Assembly: GCF_030769565.1 (NCBI RefSeq) | Contig: NZ_JAVCAP010000002.1 | Location: forward strand, 62,001 to 126,000 | Source: Methylophilus aquaticus | GTDB taxonomy: Bacteria > Pseudomonadota > Gammaproteobacteria > Burkholderiales > Methylophilaceae | DNA length: 64,000 bases | Direction of reading: 5' to 3' | Part shown: positions 7,521-17,249 of the stretch, piece after piece | Layout of the letters: each line of letters opens with the position of its first letter | Numbering within the stretch: the first letter of the stretch is position 1 | Program-made: the position numbers and the translations under genes | The notes under the pieces: model-generated | Told to the model about the DNA's origin: nothing | Seen by the model: only the letters and a program-made list of their open reading frames with translations | Databases searched by the model: none

Positions 7521-10500
7521 TGATGTCTTGCATCGGCCTCTTTCTGATTGTTTTTTAGTGCAAGCGGCGCTATTGCTGATTGTACTCACAAGTGCTGTTA
7601 ACACTGCCAATTCTGCTACGGCTCAGGGAACCTTTGTGCCTGTGCCTTTGCCGACGGACCAGCTTAATGCTGACATTCGTACATTTGGAGATGGAGACGT
7701 TTATGAGGGGAAAATGTCTGGGCCTGTGAACTACGAGGGCGTGCCTTTTGAAATGCGCACGAACGCGTCTGGAAACAATGTCATTTGGGCCACTTCAAAC
7801 GGTGTGAATGCGCTTGGGCTGAGTACCTACAGCAAAACAGTCACTCTGAATACCAACAGTTATGGCACGCGATCTGTCTACACATTGATTAATACGGCTT
7901 ATAGTTTTGCTGGTGCCAATGTAGGGTCTATTACCTTTTTGGCTAATGACGGTACTAGTTATTCCGTCAATCTGGTGATCGGCAACAATGTCAGAAATCA
8001 CTACTATGGCATTGAGCCGTCTGCCAATTACGTCACAACCAACGTACTTGGCTCGAATCTTGGCGCCCACCTCGATATGCAACGTTTTGATTTGCCAGCG
8101 AGTTTTGCAACGAAACGATTAACTGGCATCAGGTTTACCACTACAGGCAGTGCGGTTATAGGGATTCCGTTTTTGGCAGGCGTTACCTTGGATGCGCAAG
8201 CAGATCTGATTGCCAAATATACTTTAGAGGAGCCTATTGCCTGGAGTGGTTTAAGCGGCGAACTTAAAGACAGTGCTGGCTTCACTGGGGGCCCCTTTAA
8301 TGGCCGGGCGGTTGGTAGCTCGGTCCCTGTTCGAGGGTTGCTGACACCAGCACGCACCGGCGCTGCCAATGGTACATGTGCTTACGCCCAACTCAACGGC
8401 CCATCTAACAACGGCGGGGCATTTCAAATCAATAATTTACCCGTCACTACTTTTGCCTCTACACAAAACAGCATTACCTTCTGGATGTACTGGAATGGCA
8501 CAAGTGGGGTTGTCCCTGCCGGGTGGAACGGCTATAACCTTGCGATCAAAAATAATATTTTCGGGTTTGACGCCGACGGTCTGGTGTATGGCGTTTCTAC
8601 CAATGGATTGGCCAATGGCTGGCATCATATCTCGGCGGTATTTACCAATATTGATGTCACTTCGAATAAATTATATATCGATGGCGTGTTGCAAACTCTT
8701 TCACTTTCTGGCTCGCAAAAACTGGTTTCCTTTTTTAATCCGGATGCCATTTCTACCAATGTGACGCCGCCAAATACGTGGGGCACGGGAGCGCCCCCTG
8801 ACGGCTGGTTTACTGATAACCCAAGCAGAGTGATTGAAGTGAACCCCCCTTCGGTATATGGCGCCACTGGCTCTACCTCACTCAATGTGATTGAGATTGA
8901 AGGGAGTCCTGGCGACTACAATTTGTATACGAACTTTACCCCTAACGCAGGTGAGAAGCTGACACTCAGTGTCGATTATGCTGGCCGATCAGGCTATATG
9001 AGCGGTACGGATTCAGCCATCGATATATACATTAACAATGCATTGTTAAGTCGTCTAAATACACGCTCCGCAGCGTTCCGAAACTTTACTTTTCCGCTTG
9101 GCTTTGCAACAGGGAGCCCTATTAAGCTTGAGTTTCGATCGGTGGATAAAAATAGCTATGGTGGTTTGATTACCAATATCCAGATTTTCCGCAATCGCGC
9201 CGTTGCCAGTTCTTCATTGGTGGTCGGCGGGACATCGGTAGATAACAGTAGTCGTTTTACTGGCAATATTGATGAGGTTAAAGTCTATAACGGCGCAGTC
9301 ACGCAGGCGCAAGTGAATGCAGATTATGCGGAGACGCATCAGTGCTTGTTATTGCACCATGCTCGCCTGAATCATAGCGGAAACGGGTTAACCTGCGCGC
9401 CCACGCAAGTCACCGTTCAGGGCTGTATCGGGGACGACTCAAATGGCACCTGTTCGTCAAGCTTTGTCTCGTTTGCAGGAACGGTGGTTGCACAAAGCAA
9501 TGGTGTGACAGTCGCCACTGCGGCTTTTGTGGTGCCTGCCGGATCAAGCTCAGCATTGGTTGAACTCGATGTGGCAAACCCGCAAACCTTGACGTTAGAT
9601 GTGGTGAATTACAGTATTCCGCCCTATGGCAACCCGCAAACCACGTGCTGGGATTCCTCAACCAATACCGCCAGTTGCCAATATACCACCAGCGACGCCG
9701 GGTTCATCATCTCCAATGTAGCGAATGGACCGTCAGTGAATATAGCCAATCAGGAAGCGGGTGTGAATTCTAGCGTGTATGTTTTGCGGGCAGTAAAGAA
9801 AAACACAACAACCCGTGCTTGCGAAGCCGCGTTGAAGGGGAGTCAGGATATCAATTTTGGCTATGTATGTAACAACCCTACAACTTGTTCGGCAGGGAAT
9901 CGGATGAAGATAGGCATAGTCTCACAGCAAGGCGCAATTATTGAGAGCAGCAATTTTTTTGCAGCAAACAACAATGCCAGTGGTTTTGCCAGTACATTAC
10001 CTATCACGCTTAATTTTGATGATAATGGCAATGCTCCATTTTGGCTGAATTATTATGATGTTGGTCAGACAACATTGTTTATGCAAAAAACTTTACCTAA
10101 CGGGGCACGGTTGGCTGGAAATAGTAATGCATTCGTCACCAAACCATTTTCTTTGATTGTTAATAGTAATTCTATTTTTAGCAGTGTTGGCAATATTGCC
10201 AATCCTGCTGCTGCTAACGCGGCGGGACCAAAGTTTATCAAGTCGGGCGAGTTGTTTAAAGCGACAGTTACCGCCTTTGCTGCAAACGGGGACCCTACCG
10301 CCAATTTTGGTAAGGAAATCATCCCTGAGGCCATCAGATTAAATGCATATCTTGAGGCGCCAGCGGGGGGGGCAGAAGGGGTGCTGAGCAATAATACAAC
10401 TGCTTCTGTGAGCTTCAATAATGGTTCTGCGACCATAGATACGTTAAGCTGGAGTGAGGTTGGCATTCTCAGGCTCATTCCTGTGATGGCTGACGATGAT

Positions 10501-11442
10501 TATATGGGCGCTGGTAAAGTTGTTGGGGTTGGTGCGTCTGGAAATATTGGCCGTTTTTATCCTGATCATTTCAATATTACTGCAGGCAGTAATACCTTAG
10601 GATGCAGCAACCAGTTCACTTATTTTGGTCAAGATGGTTTGTACACCGCTTTTACAATCACAGCCAAAAATAAAACAAATGGCACGACCCAGAATTACGC
10701 GGGTAATTATGCGGCTAATAGTTTTATGAAGTTCAATACAAGTGTACGTGACAGTTATCGTTTCACCACTAGCTCAGCCTTTACGCTGGACCCCAGTGCA
10801 ACGCCGGCTTCCGGCAGTTGGACCGGTGGTGTCGGCTCGATAAGTGCCAAACATATTGTCAGAAAGCCACCAGCATCGGCGAAAGCTGCACCCACCAACA
10901 TTACTTTCTTTACACAGCCTTTGGATGATGATGGTGTGACAACGACTTCACCAGTCACCATTGCAGCGGGCAGTCCTTTCCGTTATGGGCGGATGTTCCT
11001 GCAAAGTCAGCATGGCTCTGAACTGCTAAACTTACCAATGTTGCTTGAAGCACAATATTGGGATGGCAATGGGTATATCAGAAATGCGGCCGATAGTTGT
11101 TCGACAGTGCCCTTGTCGAGTATCGCTATGAAAAATTATCATGGCAATTTAAATGCCTGCGAGACAGGGTTGTCGGGTTCAGCAAGTTTGATCAATGGCA
11201 TTCAAACGTTGCGACTGAGTGCGCCAGGCGTCACAGGTGGGATTCCAAACACCGGCAGTGTTGATCTGGAGGTGAATCTGAACGCGGCTATCGCAGGTGA
11301 AAAAGTGTGTTTGCCGACTGCCGAAGCGAACGCAACCAGTGCTGGTATGCCATGGTTAATCGATGGCAGTGCCGAACCTGCCGGGCGTGCCACTTTTGGA
11401 CGAAGCCGGATGCCGGTCATTTACATGCGTGAAGCGTTTTAG
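7342..11442 (+). CDS. mshQ: MSHA biogenesis protein MshQ, large secreted adhesin-like protein
   Basis: This 1366-codon frame encodes a giant exported protein in the mshQ position. A signal-like hydrophobic stretch (FLVQAALLLIVLTSAVNTA) lies only at about residues 71-90, so the first 50 or so codons are doubtful; starts at 7462 or 7468 (after GGAAAG), or the TTG at codon 64, are alternatives. A LamG/concanavalin-like fold is seen at about residues 375-455 (SITFWMYWNGTSG, WHHISAVF, KLYIDGVLQ) with a second piece near 635-665. The C-terminal third resembles DUF6701, found in MshQ proteins. It probably acts at the pilus tip or cell surface in attachment. Confidence 0.8.
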   Translation: MMKPTNMRSLSVHSQMVTLRLRSSSMMNCLISSLLQALESMVMYFPTYILHRVKKAFLKLDVLHRPLSDCFLVQAALLLIVLTSAVNTANSATAQGTFVPVPLPTDQLNADIRTFGDGDVYEGKMSGPVNYEGVPFEMRTNASGNNVIWATSNGVNALGLSTYSKTVTLNTNSYGTRSVYTLINTAYSFAGANVGSITFLANDGTSYSVNLVIGNNVRNHYYGIEPSANYVTTNVLGSNLGAHLDMQRFDLPASFATKRLTGIRFTTTGSAVIGIPFLAGVTLDAQADLIAKYTLEEPIAWSGLSGELKDSAGFTGGPFNGRAVGSSVPVRGLLTPARTGAANGTCAYAQLNGPSNNGGAFQINNLPVTTFASTQNSITFWMYWNGTSGVVPAGWNGYNLAIKNNIFGFDADGLVYGVSTNGLANGWHHISAVFTNIDVTSNKLYIDGVLQTLSLSGSQKLVSFFNPDAISTNVTPPNTWGTGAPPDGWFTDNPSRVIEVNPPSVYGATGSTSLNVIEIEGSPGDYNLYTNFTPNAGEKLTLSVDYAGRSGYMSGTDSAIDIYINNALLSRLNTRSAAFRNFTFPLGFATGSPIKLEFRSVDKNSYGGLITNIQIFRNRAVASSSLVVGGTSVDNSSRFTGNIDEVKVYNGAVTQAQVNADYAETHQCLLLHHARLNHSGNGLTCAPTQVTVQGCIGDDSNGTCSSSFVSFAGTVVAQSNGVTVATAAFVVPAGSSSALVELDVANPQTLTLDVVNYSIPPYGNPQTTCWDSSTNTASCQYTTSDAGFIISNVANGPSVNIANQEAGVNSSVYVLRAVKKNTTTRACEAALKGSQDINFGYVCNNPTTCSAGNRMKIGIVSQQGAIIESSNFFAANNNASGFASTLPITLNFDDNGNAPFWLNYYDVGQTTLFMQKTLPNGARLAGNSNAFVTKPFSLIVNSNSIFSSVGNIANPAAANAAGPKFIKSGELFKATVTAFAANGDPTANFGKEIIPEAIRLNAYLEAPAGGAEGVLSNNTTASVSFNNGSATIDTLSWSEVGILRLIPVMADDDYMGAGKVVGVGASGNIGRFYPDHFNITAGSNTLGCSNQFTYFGQDGLYTAFTITAKNKTNGTTQNYAGNYAANSFMKFNTSVRDSYRFTTSSAFTLDPSATPASGSWTGGVGSISAKHIVRKPPASAKAAPTNITFFTQPLDDDGVTTTSPVTIAAGSPFRYGRMFLQSQHGSELLNLPMLLEAQYWDGNGYIRNAADSCSTVPLSSIAMKNYHGNLNACETGLSGSASLINGIQTLRLSAPGVTGGIPNTGSVDLEVNLNAAIAGEKVCLPTAEANATSAGMPWLIDGSAEPAGRATFGRSRMPVIYMREAF

Positions 11443-11681
11443 TGTTGCTGATGATTAAATAATCGCATCAATATAGTAAACAAGACCTCACAAGCCTATT
11501 TTTTTATGGATATGAATCTCAATGACGCGGATTAAAATTCATATTAAATCAGTGTATTTTGAAGATGGGTCATTAATGGCCGTTTGTCGCGGGACGATAG
11601 GGCCTGTGGTGGTTTAATAGGTGGTTGTATTAAGTGTATACGAGTGCGTCATATTACCTCTCGAAGGAAGGCCGTCATTGC

Positions 11682-12620
11682 ATGAAATGGTTAAAGAAAA
11701 ACAATAACAAAGGCCGGATTGGGCTTGGCTTTACTGATAAGTTTGTGAGTGTGGTCGTAATCTCTGCAGCCGCCCAAAGCAAGCCGAGAGTGACGTTGGC
11801 CAAAGTGTTACAAACCAGTTTACTCAAAGGCGCGGAGTTAAAGCAATTAGTCACACAGGCTGCGTTGAAATCCTTGCCATGCAATGTTGTACTGAGTGCC
11901 GAGCAGTACCAGATACTGCAGGTTGATAAACCCAATATGCCCGAAAATGAGATTAAGTCCTCTCTCAAATGGAAAGTCAAAGAGTTGATTGAGTATCAGG
12001 TTGAGCATGCGTCTGTCGATGGCATTGATATCCCTGGCGACCCCGAGAGCCCTAATCGTTTGCCGCTGATGTTTGCCATTTGCGCGCGCAATAATCACTT
12101 GGCAGAGGTGAGCAATGCGGTGCTTGACGCAGGCTTAAACCTGAAGTCAATTGATGTCTATGCGATGGCGCAACGCAACGTTGCAGCATTGCTTGAGCAC
12201 GAGCAACGTGCAATCGCCATGGTCAGTATTCTTGAGCGTGGCTTTTTAATTACCTTTTCAGCCAAAGGCGAGCTTTACCATACCCGGTTTATTGAGCTCG
12301 ACAAAAGCTTTCTGAGAAATCTGGATGACGAGTTGTTTTCAAATAACTTTGATCGGCTTGTGCTGGAGCTGCAGCGGTCTTTGGATAGCTTTGATCGGCA
12401 GTTTCCATTTTTGTCTATCAACAAATTATTAGTCACGCCTGATTCCGGTGCCCTGAGACTGGTGGAGGGGCTGAAGAAAAGTCTCTATGTGCCGGTCGAC
12501 AGTTTTAACTTGACCGACATTGTCGATTTTCCGGAAGGGCAGGACTTCAGTGGCTTGGAACTTCAAAGTATGCTGATGCCAGCGCTTGGTGCAGCTTTGC
12601 GTATTGAAAGTGTCTTATGA
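11682..12620 (+). CDS. mshI: MSHA biogenesis protein MshI (PilM-like)
   Basis: This 312-residue cytoplasmic protein is related to PilM/GspL-N actin-like proteins that form the inner-membrane assembly complex with MshI2 and MshJ. The start at 11682 (MKWLKKNNNKGRIGLGF) is chosen because AAGGAAGG lies 10 bases upstream; the frame itself extends 16 codons further. It shows the VLSAEQYQILQVDKPNMPENEI and SSLKWKVKELIEYQVEHASVD segments typical of MshI. It overlaps the next gene by four bases. About 240 bp free of genes lie between it and mshQ. Confidence 0.85.
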   Translation: MKWLKKNNNKGRIGLGFTDKFVSVVVISAAAQSKPRVTLAKVLQTSLLKGAELKQLVTQAALKSLPCNVVLSAEQYQILQVDKPNMPENEIKSSLKWKVKELIEYQVEHASVDGIDIPGDPESPNRLPLMFAICARNNHLAEVSNAVLDAGLNLKSIDVYAMAQRNVAALLEHEQRAIAMVSILERGFLITFSAKGELYHTRFIELDKSFLRNLDDELFSNNFDRLVLELQRSLDSFDRQFPFLSINKLLVTPDSGALRLVEGLKKSLYVPVDSFNLTDIVDFPEGQDFSGLELQSMLMPALGAALRIESVL

Positions 12621-13390
12621 GCCAGCAGATTAATTTATTTAATCCCGGCCTAGTGAAGGTCAAGGATCAGCTTTCGCTACGCAATGTCGGACTGATTTAT
12701 GTGACTATTTTTACACTATTGAGTCTTTATCAATCTCACCTGGAGTCAGGCCTTGCCGAGGCCAATGCCGAGTATGAGAAAGTGCATACAGAGCTGACTG
12801 CTACACAGAAAACGCTTGATCAGTTATCTGACACATTTAAACCGCCCGCTAACTCGCAAGAGGATGAAAAATTGCTCAGTAAGCTGCAGCAGAGCTACAA
12901 GAATCAATCCAATATTATTGAAATATTTAAACTGACGCAATCCGGTGAGCAAGCACATGTTGCAGATTATTTGCGTGGTCTTGCGCATCGTCCCGTTGAG
13001 AATGTGTGGCTGACAGGGATGAAGCTGGAACCTTTCAAGAAAAACGTCACCTTGCGAGGCAATAGTTTAAGTGCCGATCTTGTCCCTGCGTATATGCAAG
13101 CTCTTGGTAAAGAGCCTGTTTTCAGCGGTCAGCTCTTTGATGGCCTTAAGCTGAAAGAGGTAGATGTGCCAGTGAGTCCTTCGCTGGCGACGCCTTCTGC
13201 CTCGACAACAGAAGCAAACAAGCGTCCGCCGGCAACTGAGCCTGCGTCCAAAGTGGCAGGGAATGCTCACAATAAATTGATTGAGTTTGAAATGACGGGG
13301 TTTGATGCGAACTCTGAACCCCGACACGAAACAGAAAAAATGGGCGCCACAACCGTTGATCATGCAGTCAATCAAGGGGGGGCAAAATGA
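12617..13390 (+). CDS. PilN-like MSHA assembly protein (MshI2)
   Basis: This 257-residue bitopic membrane protein has a short cytoplasmic start with the PilN-type tag INLFNP (residues 5-10), one transmembrane helix at about 25-42, a coiled coil at about 45-75 and a periplasmic ferredoxin-like region. PilN docks on PilM (here MshI) through the INLLP-like tag, so INLFNP fits that role. The tail after residue 190 is rich in Ser, Ala, Pro and Thr and of low complexity. It overlaps mshI and mshJ by four bases each. Confidence 0.8.
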   Translation: MSQQINLFNPGLVKVKDQLSLRNVGLIYVTIFTLLSLYQSHLESGLAEANAEYEKVHTELTATQKTLDQLSDTFKPPANSQEDEKLLSKLQQSYKNQSNIIEIFKLTQSGEQAHVADYLRGLAHRPVENVWLTGMKLEPFKKNVTLRGNSLSADLVPAYMQALGKEPVFSGQLFDGLKLKEVDVPVSPSLATPSASTTEANKRPPATEPASKVAGNAHNKLIEFEMTGFDANSEPRHETEKMGATTVDHAVNQGGAK

Positions 13391-14073
13391 GTGTGTTGCA
13401 AGACTATCAGAACAAATGGTCCGTGATGTCCAAACGTGAGCGCTGGATGCTATTTGGGACCGGCTTGCTTGGAATCATAGGGCTTTATGATACTTTTATC
13501 TTGGAACCTCTTCGCCAGCAGAGCGCTGTGATGACGAATGACCAGGTAAAAATGCAGGAAGATATTGCAAAAACAAAAGTGCTGATTGCAACAGCCTCAA
13601 CGCAAGCCTCAGTGGTCAAGTCTCCCGTCCAGTTGGAGATTGAACGTTTAACTCAGGCGATCATAGAGCAAAGAAATGGTTTGGTTGATGTCGCCAACAT
13701 CATGGTGGGTGCTGGCGAGATGTTGCCGCTGTTGAAAAATATGTTGAAAAAGCATGACAATATTCAACTGGTGAAGTTTGAATCACTGCCGCCTCAGAGT
13801 TTTGTCAAAAATCATCTTCAGCAGGCTGAGGCAGTGGCTGAGGCGGCTCAGAGTGCTTCTGACATGTCAGGTCTGGATGATATTTATCAGCACACGATTT
13901 CATTAACCATCAAGGGTAGTTATCTTGCGGTCTTGAATTACGCTGAAGATCTAAAATCCCAGCACGAGAAAGTGGCTTGGGAAACCGCGGAATTGAAAGC
14001 AGACTTTCCTGTGGTTGAGCTGACAATCCACCTGTATACCTTGAGTATGCAAAAAGCCTGGTTGGGGATTTAA
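13387..14073 (+). CDS. mshJ: MSHA biogenesis protein MshJ (PilO-like)
   Basis: This 228-residue protein has one transmembrane segment (about residues 22-38, LFGTGLLGIIGLYDTFIL), a coiled coil, and a periplasmic domain of the PilO/GspM type. It is expected to pair with the PilN-like protein in the periplasm and to connect with MshK and the secretin MshL. It overlaps the PilN-like gene by four bases and ends three bases before mshK, so it lies in a tightly packed operon. Confidence 0.85.
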   Translation: MSVLQDYQNKWSVMSKRERWMLFGTGLLGIIGLYDTFILEPLRQQSAVMTNDQVKMQEDIAKTKVLIATASTQASVVKSPVQLEIERLTQAIIEQRNGLVDVANIMVGAGEMLPLLKNMLKKHDNIQLVKFESLPPQSFVKNHLQQAEAVAEAAQSASDMSGLDDIYQHTISLTIKGSYLAVLNYAEDLKSQHEKVAWETAELKADFPVVELTIHLYTLSMQKAWLGI

Positions 14074-14076
14074 TCC

Positions 14077-14454
14077 ATGCCACATTTGACATCACGTTGT
14101 TACATAAAAGCGTTTTTGACGGTGTGCGTCTTCATCGCACCCATGGCGTCGGCGTTTTCAGAAATACTGAATGATCCGACCAGACCGCCTGAAAGTATTA
14201 TCAAGATGCTGCCGGAGGCGATGAGTGAGCAAGACACTACACTTACGCTTTCGGCCGTTAAAGTGGATGGTAAGCGCAGTTTTGCCATTATCAATGGAAA
14301 GCTGGTGCGTTTGGGCGAAAAACTCGATAACTACACCCTAGTCGCTGTAAATGGTAAGCAGGCTGTGTTGGTGAATAAAGAGCGCAATAAATTAAAGTTA
14401 ACCCTCGATGTGGTTGATTATAAAAATGCCACGATAAAGCCGGTGAAGAAGTAA
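14077..14454 (+). CDS. mshK: MSHA biogenesis protein MshK (PilP-like)
   Basis: This 125-residue exported protein has an N-terminal signal peptide (FLTVCVFIAPMASAF, cleaved near residue 26) and the short motif LNDPTRPPE seen in MshK and in GspC/PilP relatives. The rest is a small HR-type domain (TLTLSAVKVDGKRSFAIING...). It probably bridges the inner-membrane MshJ complex and the outer-membrane secretin. It sits between mshJ (3 bp) and mshL (110 bp). Confidence 0.8.
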   Translation: MPHLTSRCYIKAFLTVCVFIAPMASAFSEILNDPTRPPESIIKMLPEAMSEQDTTLTLSAVKVDGKRSFAIINGKLVRLGEKLDNYTLVAVNGKQAVLVNKERNKLKLTLDVVDYKNATIKPVKK

Positions 14455-14564
14455 TGTTGTTGAATGTGAGGCAGGATTGCGGGATAAAATTTCTGCTTGT
14501 AACTACAGCTGTAATGCGGTCAACTGCCTGGCAGTGAGACCTTAAAATAAAAGAGAGCAAGTCC

Positions 14565-16316
14565 ATGAAAAATAACACTTATCTGTTAGTAGTCGCAGGC
14601 CTGATGGCATGCTTAACAAGCTGTTCCGAGATGGTCACCAAGCCTGCTTATCCCACTGTGAAGCCAAAAATGCATGAGGCTTTGCGCGAGAGTATGGACA
14701 ATATGAAAGGTAAAACATTGCCGGTGCCTAAAGAGGTCACGGATGAAATGTTACAGCCATTAAAGATTGAAGCGCCCAAATCGATCACCAAAAAAATGGA
14801 GCCTCGTTTTGATCTGGTGGTGACCAAAGCCTCTACCAGTCAGGTATTGGTGGGTATTGTCAGCGGTACGCCTTATAGCATGGTGCTCAGTCCAGAGTTG
14901 ACGGGCGAAATCACAGTCAATCTAAAAGATGTGACCTTGTTTGAAGCCTTGAATGCGCTGCGGGAACTGTATGGACTGGAATATCGTATGCAGGGCAGGC
15001 AGATTTATGTAGAGCCGCAAACATTACAAACGCGCGTGTTTCAGGTGAATTATATTGCTGGCCATCGTAAAGGTGAGTCTGGTACTAAAGTTTCTTCTGG
15101 TAGCCTGAGTATGCCCAATAACGCAAGTGGTTCCAGTGCCTCATCAGCCACAGGTGGCACCCCCCTTGCGGGCAGTACGGGCAATAATACACAGCAGAGC
15201 TTCGCCTCAACGGTAAGCACGTCAACAGATACCGATTTTTGGGCCGAGATGGAAATTTCACTTGGTAGTATTGTGGGCAACGCAACCGGACGCAGTGTGA
15301 TTGTAAATAAACAGTCCGGGCTGATTATGGTAAAAGCGCTGCCTAAAGAAATTAGGCAAGTTGAAAAGTATTTGAGTCTGATGCAGGTGACGATTGATCG
15401 ACAAGTGATTCTTGAAGCAAAAATCCTGCGCGTGCAACTGAATAAAGGCTCACAGCAAGGTGTGAATTGGGCGGCGTTCCGCACATTTGGCAACACCGAT
15501 TTTACTTTTGGTAATGTATCGGGCAATACTAGCCTTGGCACGACAGGTACGAATACCAATGGTGTATTGAGTGCCACGCCCAATTCTCTGGCAAACACTA
15601 ACTTATCTAACAGCAGTTTGGCATACACAGGTGCCACTGCTATTGGCAGCTCTATGTTCGCATTGGCCGTGCAAGGGTCCAAGTTTTCTGCATTGCTTAA
15701 CTTTCTTGAAACGCAAGGCAATGTTGAGGTGTTATCCAGTCCACGCATTTCCACCTTGAACAATCAAAAAGCGGTGCTCAAGGTGGGTACGGACGAGTTG
15801 TTTGTGACCAATGTGAGCAACAACACCACTGCGACCACAGCGGGGACGACTTCCTTCCCGCAAGTGACATTGCAACCTTATTTTTCCGGAATTTCACTAG
15901 ATGTTACCCCGCAAATTGACCGTGATGACAATATCATCTTGCATATCCACCCACTTGTGAGTAGCGTAGTGAGTGTGAACAAGCAAATCAGCCTGGGCGC
16001 AACTTCAAACTTTAATATCCCGGTGCCCTCTTCAACCATTAATGAAACGGACAGTATTGTGCGTACACGGGATGGCAATGTGATTGCGATTGGTGGTTTG
16101 ATGACAGAATCTGTTTCAAACGCCCGCTCCAAAGTGCCGCTGCTGGGCGATGTCAAATTCCTGGGCAATCTCTTCCGTCAAAAAGAAGAAGGTTCTGTGA
16201 AGTCGGAGTTGGTTATTTTGCTGAAATCAACCGTGGTTAAAGGCGGCGATAACTGGGCTGAGGATATGCTGAATACTCAGCAACACCTCGAAAGTATCAA
16301 TAGTCGGGAATTTTAG
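14565..16316 (+). CDS. mshL: MSHA outer-membrane secretin MshL
   Basis: This 583-residue secretin forms the outer-membrane pore for the pilus. It has a lipoprotein signal with lipobox LTSC (Cys20), an STN-like domain at about residues 95-150 (VNLKDVTLFEALNALRELYG), a Ser/Gly/Asn-rich insert near 180-225, an N-domain (SGLIMVKALPKEIRQVEKYL) and the C-terminal secretin core with VEVLSSPRISTLNNQKAVLKVG and the late motif GNVIAIGGLM. The lipobox suggests it does not need a separate pilotin. It is followed by mshM after 11 bp. Confidence 0.93.
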   Translation: MKNNTYLLVVAGLMACLTSCSEMVTKPAYPTVKPKMHEALRESMDNMKGKTLPVPKEVTDEMLQPLKIEAPKSITKKMEPRFDLVVTKASTSQVLVGIVSGTPYSMVLSPELTGEITVNLKDVTLFEALNALRELYGLEYRMQGRQIYVEPQTLQTRVFQVNYIAGHRKGESGTKVSSGSLSMPNNASGSSASSATGGTPLAGSTGNNTQQSFASTVSTSTDTDFWAEMEISLGSIVGNATGRSVIVNKQSGLIMVKALPKEIRQVEKYLSLMQVTIDRQVILEAKILRVQLNKGSQQGVNWAAFRTFGNTDFTFGNVSGNTSLGTTGTNTNGVLSATPNSLANTNLSNSSLAYTGATAIGSSMFALAVQGSKFSALLNFLETQGNVEVLSSPRISTLNNQKAVLKVGTDELFVTNVSNNTTATTAGTTSFPQVTLQPYFSGISLDVTPQIDRDDNIILHIHPLVSSVVSVNKQISLGATSNFNIPVPSSTINETDSIVRTRDGNVIAIGGLMTESVSNARSKVPLLGDVKFLGNLFRQKEEGSVKSELVILLKSTVVKGGDNWAEDMLNTQQHLESINSREF

Positions 16317-16327
16317 GGTTTATTCGC

Positions 16328-17218
16328 ATGTATTTGCAACATTTCGGCTTGAAAGAATATCCGTTCTCTATCACGCCGGATACCAGCTTTTATTATGCAA
16401 CACGTAGCCTGCAAGAGGCATTGAATACTTTGCTGGTGGCCATTGATTCTGGCGAAGGGTTTGTGAAAATCACTGGCGAAGTGGGTACCGGTAAAACTTT
16501 ATTGTGTCGCCGCTTGCTCAGGGCGCTTGAGCCTGTGTGCAAGGTAGCTTATATCCCTAATCCTTATCTGGATCCACATGCGTTGCTGATGACGCTGGCG
16601 ACCGATTTTGGCGTCGCTTTCAAGCCCGATTACACGCATCATGACATGCTGGATGCACTCAATCGCAAATTGCTGACCTATGCCGAGCAGGGGCAGCGTG
16701 TCATTGTGTGTCTGGACGAAGTGCAGGCGATGCCGTTGGAAACGCTGGAGGCCTTGCGTTTGCTGGGCAATCTCGAGACCGAAAAACGCAAATTGTTGCA
16801 GGTGGTAATTTTTGGTCAGCCCGAGCTTGAGGAGCGACTCAACCACTCTTCCATTCGACAGTTGAGGCAGCGCATCAGTTTTGAATATCGTTTAAAAGGT
16901 TTGCAATGGTCGGAGCTGGGATTTTACCTCAACCACCGTATGCATGTCGCAGGCTATCAGGGGGGGATGGTGTTTACTGCCGCCAGCATGCGTTTGCTTT
17001 ATCGGTATGCCAACGGTATTCCCAGACTGCTGAATATTCTCTCACATAAATCCTTATTGTCTGCGTATGGCCGCGGCCAGCATGCCGTGACTGTGGTGGA
17101 TGCCAAAGCAGCGATTTTGGATACGCAAGCCAGCGTCAAAGCGCAACATCGCAGTTTGCGTCATGGTTTCCGCTGGTGGCTGGGTGTGCATGCTGCCATG
17201 GCCGCCATCGGGCGCTGA
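16328..17218 (+). CDS. mshM: MSHA biogenesis ATPase MshM (ExeA/GspA family), probably frameshifted at its 3' end
   Basis: This 296-residue AAA ATPase starts MYLQHFGLKEYPFSITPD, the ExeA/GspA signature, with Walker A GEVGTGKT near residue 53, Walker B VIVCLDEVQAM near 125-135 and a sensor region. ExeA-like proteins normally continue into a transmembrane helix. Here the frame ends AAMAAIGR. One extra G in the GGG at 17210-17212 would instead give IGALSMWAFYCGAMV, a convincing membrane helix, ending at TGA 17251-17253 and overlapping the GTG start of mshN. A one-base deletion, a sequencing error, or -1 frameshifting could explain this. Confidence 0.85.
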   Translation: MYLQHFGLKEYPFSITPDTSFYYATRSLQEALNTLLVAIDSGEGFVKITGEVGTGKTLLCRRLLRALEPVCKVAYIPNPYLDPHALLMTLATDFGVAFKPDYTHHDMLDALNRKLLTYAEQGQRVIVCLDEVQAMPLETLEALRLLGNLETEKRKLLQVVIFGQPELEERLNHSSIRQLRQRISFEYRLKGLQWSELGFYLNHRMHVAGYQGGMVFTAASMRLLYRYANGIPRLLNILSHKSLLSAYGRGQHAVTVVDAKAAILDTQASVKAQHRSLRHGFRWWLGVHAAMAAIGR

Positions 17219-17249
17219 GTATGTGGGCCTTTTATTGCGGAGCGATGGT

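Noticed and set aside
15050-15763. A 237-codon open frame antisense to mshL
   Set aside because: It lies entirely opposite the well-supported secretin gene, has no ribosome binding site or recognisable motif, and reflects codon bias of the sense gene.
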